Below are positions 1-6,188 of a stretch of 14,731 nt of DNA, piece after piece (positions within the stretch are counted from its first letter, which is position 1; every line of letters begins with the position of its first letter). The notes below the pieces were generated by a model, which saw nothing but the letters and a program-made list of their open reading frames with translations, ran no database searches and had not been told where the DNA came from. A program made the translations under genes and the position numbers. Origin of the DNA: an uncultured Solirubrobacteraceae bacterium (GTDB taxonomy: Bacteria; Actinomycetota; Thermoleophilia; Solirubrobacterales; Solirubrobacteraceae); contig CADCVT010000119.1 of the NCBI GenBank assembly GCA_902806215.1, forward strand, positions 1-14,731, read 5' to 3'.

Positions 1-1160
1 GAGCCGTCCTCCGACGCCCCGCTGCGGGTGACGTAGCGGTTGCAGAAGCGCAGCGGAGCCTTTCGCTCGCGGAACTGGATCCGCGCGCACATCTCGCCGG
101 TCTGGCGCGCCGGGGCGCCGCCGCCGAGGATGGTCGCCGCTGCCTGGGCGACCGCCCCCGCGCCGACGAACGACAGCGACGACGTGCCCGTGGGCAGATC
201 GAGCGCGTTCTCGTCGGCGATCTCGGTCGTGATGACCCGCGTGCGGCCCGTGTCCTGGTCGGTCGCCGTGACCTTCAGCGGGAACCGGGCGGGCAGGATC
301 CCGAGCGTGCCGGCGACGGCGCTGAGCCCGTCGCCGCTGAGGATCCCGACGTTGTGGCCGGGCACCGCGAGCTTGTAGGTCGACGCGCCCTCGACGGCCA
401 CCGGGTTGTTGACGATCGTGTAGACGTAGGCGTCCTGGAGGAAGAGCGAGCGACGCCCGGCGGAATCGAGCGGATGCCCGAACGCCCAGACCTTCCGGTC
501 GTCGACGTACGCGACCGTGCCGACGGCGCCGGCAGTGATGTCGCCGCTGGCGTAGCCGGCGGCCATGGCCGATCCGGGCCGCAGCTGCTGGAACGGGAAC
601 GTCGAGGCCACGGGACGCCCGGGCGCGGCGTAGAGCACGCGCTTGGCCTTGGCCGCCGCGCGCGTGAACACGCTCGCGACGCGCGGAGACAATCCGCCCA
701 TGCTCAGCGGAGCCGACAGCCGGCGTGCCGCGCGCGCGGGCGTCTGCGACGCGGGCCGCGTGCCGGTCGGCGGCTCGACCGGCTGGCCGAGGATCGCCTC
801 GATCGGCGTCGCCAGCGCCAGGCTGCCGCCGTACTCGCCGACGCTCTCGGAGATCGCGCCGGCGTTGCGGCCGTCGCAGTAGATCGGCGAGCCGGAGAAC
901 CCGGGGCCGACGCCGGTGCGGTCGACGGCCGGACCCGAGAAGCGGAAGAGGATCCGAGGGCTGTCCGCGGCGGTGTCGCCGCTGACGATGTCGACCACCT
1001 CGGCCTCGAACGTCGAGATGTCGACGCCCTGGATGACCGACCGGGCCTCGCACTTCATGCCGCGCTTGACCTCGCCGAGGGGCATGATCGGATCGCCCGC
1101 GGCATGCGCGGGAGCGGCAACGGCAAGAGCCGCGGCGAAGACGACGAACGCGATCCTCAC
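1..1160 (-). CDS. SpoIVB-like peptidase S55 domain protein, secreted (3' end beyond window)
   Basis: The 386 visible residues read without a stop from a GTG at 1160 to the left edge, so the C-terminus is missing. The first 20 residues form a signal peptide (hydrophobic core, then AHA-A), so the product is probably exported. Mature residues 25-125 match the S55 pattern: PLGEVKRGMKCEARSV, then FSGPAVDRTGVGPGFSGSPIY (about 74-94), with the GxSGSP nucleophile box at Ser89/Ser91. A second block near 229 reads WAFGHPLD, resembling the Gly-His motif of SpoIVB-like peptidases. Having the serine box before the His box is, from memory, usual for the non-sporulation members. Bacillus SpoIVB cleaves SpoIVFA during sporulation; no such role is implied here, and the substrate is unknown. 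The start overlaps the stop of the upstream small gene (GTGA), so it is probably the third gene of that operon. The S55 assignment is confident; proteolytic activity is inferred. Confidence 0.82.
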   Translation of the reverse strand, partial: MRIAFVVFAAALAVAAPAHAAGDPIMPLGEVKRGMKCEARSVIQGVDISTFEAEVVDIVSGDTAADSPRILFRFSGPAVDRTGVGPGFSGSPIYCDGRNAGAISESVGEYGGSLALATPIEAILGQPVEPPTGTRPASQTPARAARRLSAPLSMGGLSPRVASVFTRAAAKAKRVLYAAPGRPVASTFPFQQLRPGSAMAAGYASGDITAGAVGTVAYVDDRKVWAFGHPLDSAGRRSLFLQDAYVYTIVNNPVAVEGASTYKLAVPGHNVGILSGDGLSAVAGTLGILPARFPLKVTATDQDTGRTRVITTEIADENALDLPTGTSSLSFVGAGAVAQAAATILGGGAPARQTGEMCARIQFRERKAPLRFCNRYVTRSGASEDG

Positions 1161-1399
1161 CGCGTGCTCAACCAGTCCAGGTGCTCGACGATGCGATGAG
1201 AGTCGCAGATCGCTTCGCCACTCAGCACCAGGAGGGGCACGCGGTCCTGTCCGCTGAGGGTCTTGACCTCGCCCCGCTCACGCCCGCGCCACGGCACGCG
1301 GACCTGCTCGTGCTCGAGGCCGTCGCGCCGCAGCCTGCGGGCGACGCGCCCGCATGGGCACAGGAAGTTCGTGGGTGTCCGGCAGCGGTACAGGGTCAC
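1157..1399 (-). CDS. Small glutaredoxin / GST N-terminal-like thioredoxin-fold protein (80 aa)
   Basis: Translates to 80 residues from a GTG at 1399 that overlaps the epimerase stop by 4 bases (GTGA); its own stop overlaps the S55 peptidase start the same way. The fold signature is a stand-alone thioredoxin/glutaredoxin domain: beta strand VTLYRC, a CPCG motif at about 13-16 just before a basic helix, the cis-Pro segment RVPLLVL at about 53-59, and the C-terminal CDSHRIVEHLDWL stretch typical of GST N-terminal domains (the glutathione-contact region). CxC rather than CxxC makes classical dithiol chemistry uncertain. Close-looking stand-alone proteins occur in related actinomycetes annotated as glutathione S-transferase N-terminal domain proteins, but glutathione is rare in Actinomycetota, so the thiol partner is unknown. 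Its place between a reductase and a secreted peptidase gives no firm functional hint. Confidence 0.8.
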   Translation of the reverse strand: MTLYRCRTPTNFLCPCGRVARRLRRDGLEHEQVRVPWRGRERGEVKTLSGQDRVPLLVLSGEAICDSHRIVEHLDWLSTR

Positions 1400-2460
1400 G
1401 GCGTGATCCGATCGACGGCGTCCTCGACGCGGCGAGCGGCAAAGCCTGCCAGGCGAAGCGCGATGGGCTGCCCGGTTCCCGGGTGCGCGAGGCCGTTCGT
1501 GCCATGTTCGCGGTACCAGGCGACCGTGCGCTCGAGCGTGTCCTCGTGGTGCGAGGGCTTCCAACCAAGCTCGCGCTTGGCCTTCGTCGAGCGGAACGCC
1601 CACCACTGGCCCATCGCGCGGATCTCGGTCTGCGTGACGTTCGGCATGCCGGGCAGGCTCTCCGAGGCGCGGGCCATCGCCATCGCCGCGGGCAGCGGCA
1701 GCTTGAGCGACGGCGGCGCGACGCCGCTGATGCGCCCGAGGTCGGCGAAGAGCCGGTCGAGCGTGAAGTTCCGGTTGCCGAGGATGTAGCGCTCCCCCGG
1801 CTGACCGCGCTCGTCGGCGAGCAGGTGCCCGCGCGCGACGTCCTCGGCGTCGACGATGTTGAGCGCACCGTCCACGTACGCGGGGATCTGGCGCCGCAGG
1901 AACCGCAGGACGAGCTCGGTCGACGAGCGGTAGAGGTCGCCCGCCCCGAAGACGTGCGCCGGGCAGACGATGATGACCCGCAGTCCGTGGGCGGCGACGC
2001 GGAGCGCCTCGGCCTCGGCCTCGCGCTTGGCGTGCACGTACGGCACCGCCAGGCCGCCGGCGCTGAACGGCTGGCGCTCGTCGGCGGTCGAGCCCCACGG
2101 CGCCGGGCCGATCGCCGCGACGCTCGAGGTGTGGACGACCTGCTCGACGCCGCAGCGCAGCGCCTCCTCGAGCACGGTCCGCGTCCCGACGACGTTCACC
2201 CGGAACTGCTGCTCGCGCGTGGCCCGCAGCGACGTCAGCCCGGCGACGTGGAAGACGCGGTCGACCCCGCGCAGCGCCCGGCGCACCGAGCGGCGGTCGA
2301 GGATGTCGGCCTTCACCCGCTCGACGTCGAGCGCCTCGAGGTTGTCGAGCTTCGAGCGGTCGCGGACCGTCACCCGGACACGGTCACCCCGCTCGGTGAG
2401 CAGGCGCGCGACGTGCGAGCCGACGAGCCCCGACGCTCCCGTGACGAGGACCGTTGGCAC
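1396..2460 (-). CDS. NAD-dependent epimerase/dehydratase (extended/atypical SDR, HpnA/DFR-like)
   Basis: A 354-residue Rossmann-fold oxidoreductase. The N-terminus carries the cofactor loop GASGLVG (residues 8-14), followed by VFHVAG (about 69-74) and the NVVGT segment. The SDR catalytic residues are present: Ser in HTSSVAA (about 112-113) and Tyr141-x-x-x-Lys145 in YVHAK. The ERYILGN(R)NFTL block in the C-terminal half is characteristic of dihydroflavonol-reductase/hopanoid-associated sugar epimerase (HpnA)-like members, whose substrate is generally unassigned. GTG at 2460 was chosen because the dinucleotide fold begins directly after it and a TACACT -10 motif lies 6 bases upstream; an ATG at 2523 would overlap degV and add residues unlike the family. 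First gene of a three-gene operon (GTGA overlap with the next gene). Family is certain; the specific substrate is not. Confidence 0.88.
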   Translation of the reverse strand: MPTVLVTGASGLVGSHVARLLTERGDRVRVTVRDRSKLDNLEALDVERVKADILDRRSVRRALRGVDRVFHVAGLTSLRATREQQFRVNVVGTRTVLEEALRCGVEQVVHTSSVAAIGPAPWGSTADERQPFSAGGLAVPYVHAKREAEAEALRVAAHGLRVIIVCPAHVFGAGDLYRSSTELVLRFLRRQIPAYVDGALNIVDAEDVARGHLLADERGQPGERYILGNRNFTLDRLFADLGRISGVAPPSLKLPLPAAMAMARASESLPGMPNVTQTEIRAMGQWWAFRSTKAKRELGWKPSHHEDTLERTVAWYREHGTNGLAHPGTGQPIALRLAGFAARRVEDAVDRITP

Positions 2461-2466
2461 CGGCGG

Positions 2467-2472
2467 AGTGTA
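2467..2472 (-). promoter_or_regulatory. -10 motif (TACACT) for epimerase operon, probably leaderless
   Basis: On the minus strand TACACT matches the actinobacterial TANNNT extended set and ends 6 bases before the GTG at 2460, so transcription would start at or next to the start codon. No Shine-Dalgarno sequence is visible. No clear -35 is seen at 17-18 bases. Confidence 0.5.
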
Positions 2473-2484
2473 GGCGCGAATCGG

Positions 2485-2490
2485 TAGGGT
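2485..2490 (+). promoter_or_regulatory. -10 motif (TAGGGT) for degV, probably leaderless
   Basis: TAGGGT ends 7 bases before the ATG at 2498, the spacing expected of a leaderless transcript. The bases between contain no Shine-Dalgarno sequence. It faces the epimerase -10 only 12 bases away, so both polymerases would compete for the same 38-base region. Confidence 0.5.
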
Positions 2491-2497
2491 CCCCGAG

Positions 2498-3358
2498 ATG
2501 CCGGTCGCGGTGGTCTCCGACACGACGCACTACCTGCCGGAGCAGGTGGTCGCCGACTCCCAGATCCACCTCGTCTCGCTGTACGTGAAGTTCGGCGAGA
2601 CGCTCCAGCGCGAGAGCGACATGACCGACATGGCCGGCTTCTACGAGCGCATGCGGACCGCGAAGGACCTCCCGACGACGTCGCAGCCATCGGTCGGCGA
2701 CTTCCTCGAGGTCTACGAGCCGCTGCTCGAGGCCGGCGACGACATCGTCTCGATCCACCTGAGCGCCGGGATCTCCGGCACGTACGACAGCGCGCTCCAG
2801 GCCAAGCAGTCGCTCGAGGAGCGCGGCCTGAGCGGCCGCATCGAGGTCATCGACTCGACCACGACCTGCGGCGGCCTCGGCGGCGTCGCGATGGCCGCGG
2901 CGGCCAGGGCCAGGTCCGGCGGCGGGCTCAACGAGGTGGTCGCCCACGCCCGCAAGGCGCGCGAGCACTTCAAGCTCTGGTTCGCCGTCGACACGCTCGA
3001 GTACCTCAAGCGCGGCGGGCGCATCGGCCCCGCCCAGGCGTGGCTCGGCGGCGCGCTGAAGATCAAGCCGATCCTCTCGATCGAGTCGGAGATCACGCCG
3101 ATCGAGCGCGTCCGCACGAGCGGCAAGGCCTTCGACCGGATGGTCGACTACCTGCGCGCACGGGCCGGCGATGGCGCCGACGGGTGGATCGTGCAGCACA
3201 TCCGCGCCGAGGACCAGGCCGAACGGCTCGTCGAGGCGGGTCGCGAGATCTTTGGGTCCGAGCCGATCTTCGTCTCGGAGATCGGGCCGGTCATCGGCGC
3301 GCACGTCGGCCCGGGGCTGCTCGGCGTCGGCGGCCTGCCCGCCTCGTACCTGCGCTGA
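2498..3358 (+). CDS. DegV family fatty-acid-binding protein (FakB-like)
   Basis: A 286-residue protein with the complete DegV layout: VVSDTTHYLP at the N-terminus, PTTSQPSVGDF (59-69), the ligand-loop SIHLSAGISGTYDSA (85-99), LKRGGRIG (170-177) and LKIKPIL (187-193). DegV/FakB proteins bind a single fatty acid; in Firmicutes they present it to the kinase FakA for phosphorylation to acyl-phosphate. No FakA-like (Dak2-domain) gene is visible in this window, so the partner must be elsewhere or the role differs. The length fits the family (about 280). ATG at 2498 is the only sensible start, directly after a TAGGGT motif. A 36-base gap leads to the AI-2E-family gene on the same strand, so co-transcription is likely. 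Confidence 0.92.
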   Translation: MPVAVVSDTTHYLPEQVVADSQIHLVSLYVKFGETLQRESDMTDMAGFYERMRTAKDLPTTSQPSVGDFLEVYEPLLEAGDDIVSIHLSAGISGTYDSALQAKQSLEERGLSGRIEVIDSTTTCGGLGGVAMAAAARARSGGGLNEVVAHARKAREHFKLWFAVDTLEYLKRGGRIGPAQAWLGGALKIKPILSIESEITPIERVRTSGKAFDRMVDYLRARAGDGADGWIVQHIRAEDQAERLVEAGREIFGSEPIFVSEIGPVIGAHVGPGLLGVGGLPASYLR

Positions 3359-3394
3359 CCTAGGAATCAGGGCGTCGCGGTCGAAGACCGCCGG

Positions 3395-4489
3395 GTGCGC
3401 TCCGTCTCCGTCCCGCGACTGGCCTTCCAGGCGATCTCCGTCCTCGTCGCGGTCGCGATCTCGCTCTACCTGATCTACCTGCTGCGCCAGCCCATCGGCT
3501 GGGTGCTGCTCGCGGGCTTCCTCGCGCTTGCGCTCGCTTCCCCCGTGAACTTCCTCGCCGGGCGCATGAAGCGCGGGTTCGCGATCACCATCGTCTACCT
3601 CGGCCTGCTTGCGATCCCGATCATCCTGGGCGCGATCATCGTCCCGCCGATCGTCAACGGCGTCGAGGAGCTCGCCCAGGACGCGCCGCGCTACGTCGCC
3701 GACCTGCAGGAGTTCGTCAACGAGAACGAGCGCCTGCGCGAGCTCGACGCCGACTACGACATCACCGGGCGCCTCCAGGAGGAGGCCGAGACGCTGCCTG
3801 CGCGCGTGGGCGACGCCGCGAGCATCCTCGGCGACATCGGCATCGGCCTCGTCAACTCGATCTTCGCGCTCGTGACGATCCTCGTCCTGACCGCGTTCAT
3901 CCTCGGCAGCGGGCCGCGCTGGCGCTCGGGCTTCCTCGCGCTGCAGCCCGAGCACCGCCGCGCTCGGCTGGATCGCGTGATGGGCCGCATCGGCAAGGCC
4001 GTCTCGGGCTACGTCGCCGGCGCGGGGCTGATCGCGCTGATCGCCGGCACGACCTCGTTCATCGTGATGATGATCCTCGGCGTGCCGTTCGCGGCCCCGC
4101 TGGCCGTGTTCGCGGGCTTCATGTCGCTCATCCCGCTCATCGGCGCGACGATCGCCGCGGTCGTCATCGGCCTGGTCACGCTGTTCAACGACTTCCCGAC
4201 CGACACGATCATCTGGACGGTCTGGGCGATCATCTACCAGCAGCTCGAGAACAACCTCGTGCAGCCGCAGATCCAGAAGCGCACGGTCGACGTGCAGCCG
4301 TTCATCGTCCTCACCGCGGTGCTGTTCGGCTCGGCGCTGCTCGGGGTCCTGGGAGCGCTCGTCGCGATCCCGATCGCGGCGTCGATCCAGATCAGCATCC
4401 GCGAGTGGTGGCACTGGCGCCGCGAGGAGCGCGAGCGTCTCGACGAGACGCCCGAGCCTCCACCGTTGATGCCTCCAGCAACGGCTTAG
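3395..4489 (+). CDS. AI-2E family transporter (PF01594-type polytopic membrane protein)
   Basis: A 364-residue membrane protein with about seven to eight hydrophobic segments: two near the N-terminus (roughly 10-52), one at 62-85, a soluble acidic/coiled stretch (about 90-145, QEFVNENERLRELDADYD), then a cluster from about 150 to 335. The diagnostic C-terminal motif IYQQLENNLVQPQI (about 281-294) and the PLIGATIAAV region identify the AI-2E/YdiK/YrrI superfamily. Members have been linked to autoinducer-2 export, Na+/H+ antiport and other transport, so the solute is unassigned here. A charged cytoplasmic tail (WHWRREERERLDE) ends in a Pro-rich stretch. Translation starts at GTG 3395 with no strong Shine-Dalgarno. 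The gene ends at two strong hairpins. Confidence 0.9.
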   Translation: MRSVSVPRLAFQAISVLVAVAISLYLIYLLRQPIGWVLLAGFLALALASPVNFLAGRMKRGFAITIVYLGLLAIPIILGAIIVPPIVNGVEELAQDAPRYVADLQEFVNENERLRELDADYDITGRLQEEAETLPARVGDAASILGDIGIGLVNSIFALVTILVLTAFILGSGPRWRSGFLALQPEHRRARLDRVMGRIGKAVSGYVAGAGLIALIAGTTSFIVMMILGVPFAAPLAVFAGFMSLIPLIGATIAAVVIGLVTLFNDFPTDTIIWTVWAIIYQQLENNLVQPQIQKRTVDVQPFIVLTAVLFGSALLGVLGALVAIPIAASIQISIREWWHWRREERERLDETPEPPPLMPPATA

Positions 4490-4498
4490 AGCCGGCCC

Positions 4499-4525
4499 GG
4501 GCCATTTGCCTCTGGCAAATGGCCC
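4499..4525. terminator. Hairpin 1 of a tandem pair, convergent intergenic
   Basis: A perfect 12-bp inverted repeat, GGGCCATTTGCC (4499-4510) and GGCAAATGGCCC (4514-4525), separated by a 3-base TCT loop. It starts 10 bases after the AI-2E-family stop. No T-tract follows, as is common for terminators in GC-rich actinomycetes. It probably ends plus-strand transcripts and may act in both directions. Confidence 0.7.
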
Positions 4526-4527
4526 AA

Positions 4528-4557
4528 CGCTAGATCGCCCCCTGGGGCGATCTAGCG
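4528..4557. terminator. Hairpin 2 of a tandem pair, overlapping the DUF3618 stop codon
   Basis: A perfect inverted repeat CGCTAGATCGCCCC (4528-4541) and GGGGCGATCTAGCG (4544-4557), 14 bp with only CT between the arms (realistically 13 bp with a CCTG loop). Its right arm contains the TAG stop of the minus-strand DUF3618 gene (4552-4554), so it sits at the very 3' end of that operon. Two bases separate it from hairpin 1. Confidence 0.7.
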
Positions 4558-4788
4558 CCGCTTGCCGCGGCGCAGGATGCCGGTCACGCCGGCGATCCCT
4601 CCGCCGATCACGAAGCCGGCGACGGCCGCTCCGATCAGGACCTTCTGCTGGTTGGCGACGACCTGCGAGCGCCAGTCGGTCGCGCGCTGCACGTCGCCGC
4701 GCAGCCGCTGGACGGCGTCGCCCAGCTCGCGGCGGTGCTGTTCGATGTCGCGCCGGATCTCCTCCGGCGTGCGTGCTCCAGCGGCCAT
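4552..4788 (-). CDS. DUF3618 domain small membrane protein (78 aa)
   Basis: A 78-residue protein. The N-terminal half is the DUF3618 signature: RTPEEIRRDIEQHRRELGDAV (about 6-26), a charged amphipathic helix with alternating Arg/Glu. One membrane segment follows at about 48-70 (VLIGAAVAGFVIGGGIAGVTGIL), then a basic tail RRGKRR that would sit in the cytoplasm. DUF3618 proteins are widespread in Actinomycetota and usually adjoin holin-like and YtxH/DUF4235-like small membrane proteins, as here; the role is unknown but a cell-envelope stress or structural function is often presumed. The ATG at 4788 directly follows the TAG of the holin-like gene with no spacing, so translation is probably coupled. 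Last gene of its operon. Confidence 0.85.
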   Translation of the reverse strand: MAAGARTPEEIRRDIEQHRRELGDAVQRLRGDVQRATDWRSQVVANQQKVLIGAAVAGFVIGGGIAGVTGILRRGKRR

Positions 4789-5190
4789 CTAGTCCTTCAC
4801 CGTGTCTCGGATGAGCTTGGCCTCTTCGATCGCCATGTCCGGCGTCGGAGGGCTTCCCTTCTTGATCCAGCGCATGCCGATGAGGCCGGCGATCGCCGCA
4901 AGCACGAAGAAGAGGATGGCGACCACGAGGAACCCGGCCCAGGTCGTCTCGAAGACCTCCACGGCCAGGAACCAGGCGAGGAAGTGCAGGAGGAACTGGA
5001 AGCCGATGAGGGCGAAGACGCCGGCGGCCGCGGCGACGGCCGCGCCCTTGCCGAGCGAGGTCGCCTTGCGGGTGACCTCGGCCTTCGCGAGCTCGATCTC
5101 CTCGCGGACGAGGAGCGATGCCTTCTCGCTGATCTCAGCGACCGTGTGACCGATCGACTGAGCGCGGTTCTTGTCTGGGTCAGCGGCCAA
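4789..5190 (-). CDS. Holin-like (PF07332 / holin superfamily III type) small membrane protein
   Basis: A 133-residue protein with an N-terminal amphipathic region (ISEKASLLVREEIELAKAEV, about 20-39), the hallmark of the actinobacterial holin-3_6 family, then two membrane segments at about 50-73 and 84-108 and a charged tail. Despite the family name, chromosomal copies of this kind are usually housekeeping membrane proteins, not phage lysis genes, and no phage gene is nearby. The start used is TTG at 5190, overlapping the upstream 81-aa gene by 11 bases, with a weak GAAGAAA purine stretch upstream; another start slightly downstream cannot be excluded. Followed without spacing by the DUF3618 gene. 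Function unknown. Confidence 0.82.
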   Translation of the reverse strand: MAADPDKNRAQSIGHTVAEISEKASLLVREEIELAKAEVTRKATSLGKGAAVAAAAGVFALIGFQFLLHFLAWFLAVEVFETTWAGFLVVAILFFVLAAIAGLIGMRWIKKGSPPTPDMAIEEAKLIRDTVKD

Positions 5191-5425
5191 GTTTCTTCAG
5201 TATCCAGGCGAAGATGAAGCCACCGGCGAAGGCCCCGGCGACGAGCGCCTCGGGCTTCTCGGTGACCGGGATGCCGCCGTCGGGCAGGGCCGATCCGGCG
5301 GGATGGGACTTGGTCTGCTGGTCGTGCGAGACCGTCGGGGTCGGCTCGGCCGGGCCCGCGCTGGGGCCTGACGTCGTGGCGTCGTCGATCGACACCGAGC
5401 CTGCGTTGCTGCTGTCCGCGCTCAC
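5180..5425 (-). CDS. Hypothetical tail-anchored small membrane protein (81 aa)
   Basis: No family recognised. The 81 residues consist of a low-complexity Ser/Ala/Pro-rich, slightly acidic N-terminal region (1-58), then one membrane segment (about 59-77, ALVAGAFAGGFIFAWILKKL) and a short basic end (KKLGR). This makes it a probable C-tail-anchored protein with a disordered cytoplasmic arm. It starts with GTG at 5425 in a GTGA overlap with the preceding 44-aa gene and overlaps the holin-like start, so it is well supported as part of the operon despite its anonymous sequence. The glycine-zipper-like AGAFAGG in the membrane helix could support oligomerisation (inference). Confidence 0.7.
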   Translation of the reverse strand: MSADSSNAGSVSIDDATTSGPSAGPAEPTPTVSHDQQTKSHPAGSALPDGGIPVTEKPEALVAGAFAGGFIFAWILKKLGR

Positions 5426-5556
5426 TCCGGGGGGTCTTCCCCGTAGATCTTGCGATATGCGATGGCGGCCGCGCGGGCCGTGGCCATGCTCGCCAGGGCA
5501 CCGAAGCCTGCGAGCAGGCCGGACCAGACGAGGCGCTTGAGAAGGTCGTTGTCCAT
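5422..5556 (-). CDS. Very small membrane protein, DUF4235-like (44 aa)
   Basis: A 44-residue protein from ATG 5556, 17 bases after the TetR stop. It has one hydrophobic helix (about 8-32, rich in Ala/Gly/Leu) and ends in AIAYRKIYGEDPPE. The closing aromatic/basic-(T/Y)GEDPP pattern resembles the end of DUF4235 proteins, which are about twice as long and usually have two such segments, so this may be a shortened relative. No Shine-Dalgarno is visible ahead of it, so translation would depend on coupling. The GTGA overlap with the next gene and the matching strand support it being real. Function unknown; resemblance to DUF4235 is a moderate-confidence reading by eye. Confidence 0.6.
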   Translation of the reverse strand: MDNDLLKRLVWSGLLAGFGALASMATARAAAIAYRKIYGEDPPE

Positions 5557-5573
5557 GGAGGGCGGCGAGTTTG

Positions 5574-6188
5574 TCAGATCGGGGACGTCGTCGGTGCCTC
5601 GAGGCCCCCGCAGATCGTCTCGACCACGAACGTCTTGGCCTGCTCGAACTCCATGTCGCCCTGCGGCAGCACGTCGAAGATCCACCCGGTGAGGACCTGC
5701 TCGATGGCGCCGTAGAACGCCATCGCGGCGAATCGCGGGGTGACGTGGTCGCGGAAGCGGCCGCTCTGCTGGCCGGCCTCGACGATGTCGGCGATGAGGT
5801 CGAACGCCTCGCGGATCTTGTCGAGGTGCTTGCGCCCGAACGAGTTCGCCGCCCGGGTGACCTCGACGATGATCACCTTCATCAGGTCGGGGTCGTGGCG
5901 GTAGGAGTCGACGATGAACCCGGTGATCGCGTAGAGCTTGTCGCGGGGATCGAGGTCGCCCGCGTCGACCTCGGAGATCGCCTGCAGCAGCACGTTCCAG
6001 CGGTCGAGGAAGAGCGTGTCGAGCACCTCGTCCTTCGAGCGGAAGTAGTGGTACATCAGCCCGTAGGCGACGCCGGCCTCGTCGGCGATGTCGCTCACGC
6101 GCGCGGCGTTGAACCCGCGCTCGGCGAACACGCGGACGGCCGCGTCGAGGATGACGCGGCGCTTCTCGTCGGCGGACATGCGCACCAT
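5574..6188 (-). CDS. TetR/AcrR family transcriptional regulator
   Basis: A 204-residue repressor-type protein. The N-terminal HTH spans about 10-55: RRVILDAAVRVFAERGF, then VSDIADEAGVAYGLMYHYFRSKDEVL, an almost canonical TetR recognition region (GLMYHYF...K). The C-terminal ligand domain includes AAMAFYGAIEQVLTGWIF, reminiscent of FadR/fatty-acid-responsive TetR proteins such as the Bacillus FadR type, suggesting an acyl-CoA-like ligand (inference only). The ATG at 6188 abuts the TAG of the amidase gene directly; an internal ATG at 6179 is an alternative start. It sits in the middle of a minus-strand operon and probably controls it or a distant regulon. No clear palindromic operator was found upstream of the operon. 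Confidence 0.92.
   Translation of the reverse strand: MVRMSADEKRRVILDAAVRVFAERGFNAARVSDIADEAGVAYGLMYHYFRSKDEVLDTLFLDRWNVLLQAISEVDAGDLDPRDKLYAITGFIVDSYRHDPDLMKVIIVEVTRAANSFGRKHLDKIREAFDLIADIVEAGQQSGRFRDHVTPRFAAMAFYGAIEQVLTGWIFDVLPQGDMEFEQAKTFVVETICGGLEAPTTSPI

Noticed and set aside
354..1199. Plus-strand frames across the left 1.2 kb
   Set aside because: They lie opposite the S55 peptidase, which has a signal peptide and conserved catalytic-box motifs; the plus frames have neither.
2461..2523. Upstream ATG at 2523 for the epimerase
   Set aside because: It would add 21 residues unlike the family and overlap degV; GTG 2460 sits directly before the Rossmann strand and after a -10 motif.
2384..4414. 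A 676-codon minus-strand frame opposite degV and the AI-2E-family gene
   Set aside because: Composition is Asp/Arg/Glu-rich low complexity typical of an antisense shadow; the plus-strand proteins have complete family motifs.
4789..5190. Possible prophage remnant because of the holin-like gene
   Set aside because: No endolysin, integrase, structural or attachment-site sequence is nearby; the family is common as a chromosomal membrane protein beside DUF3618 in Actinomycetota.
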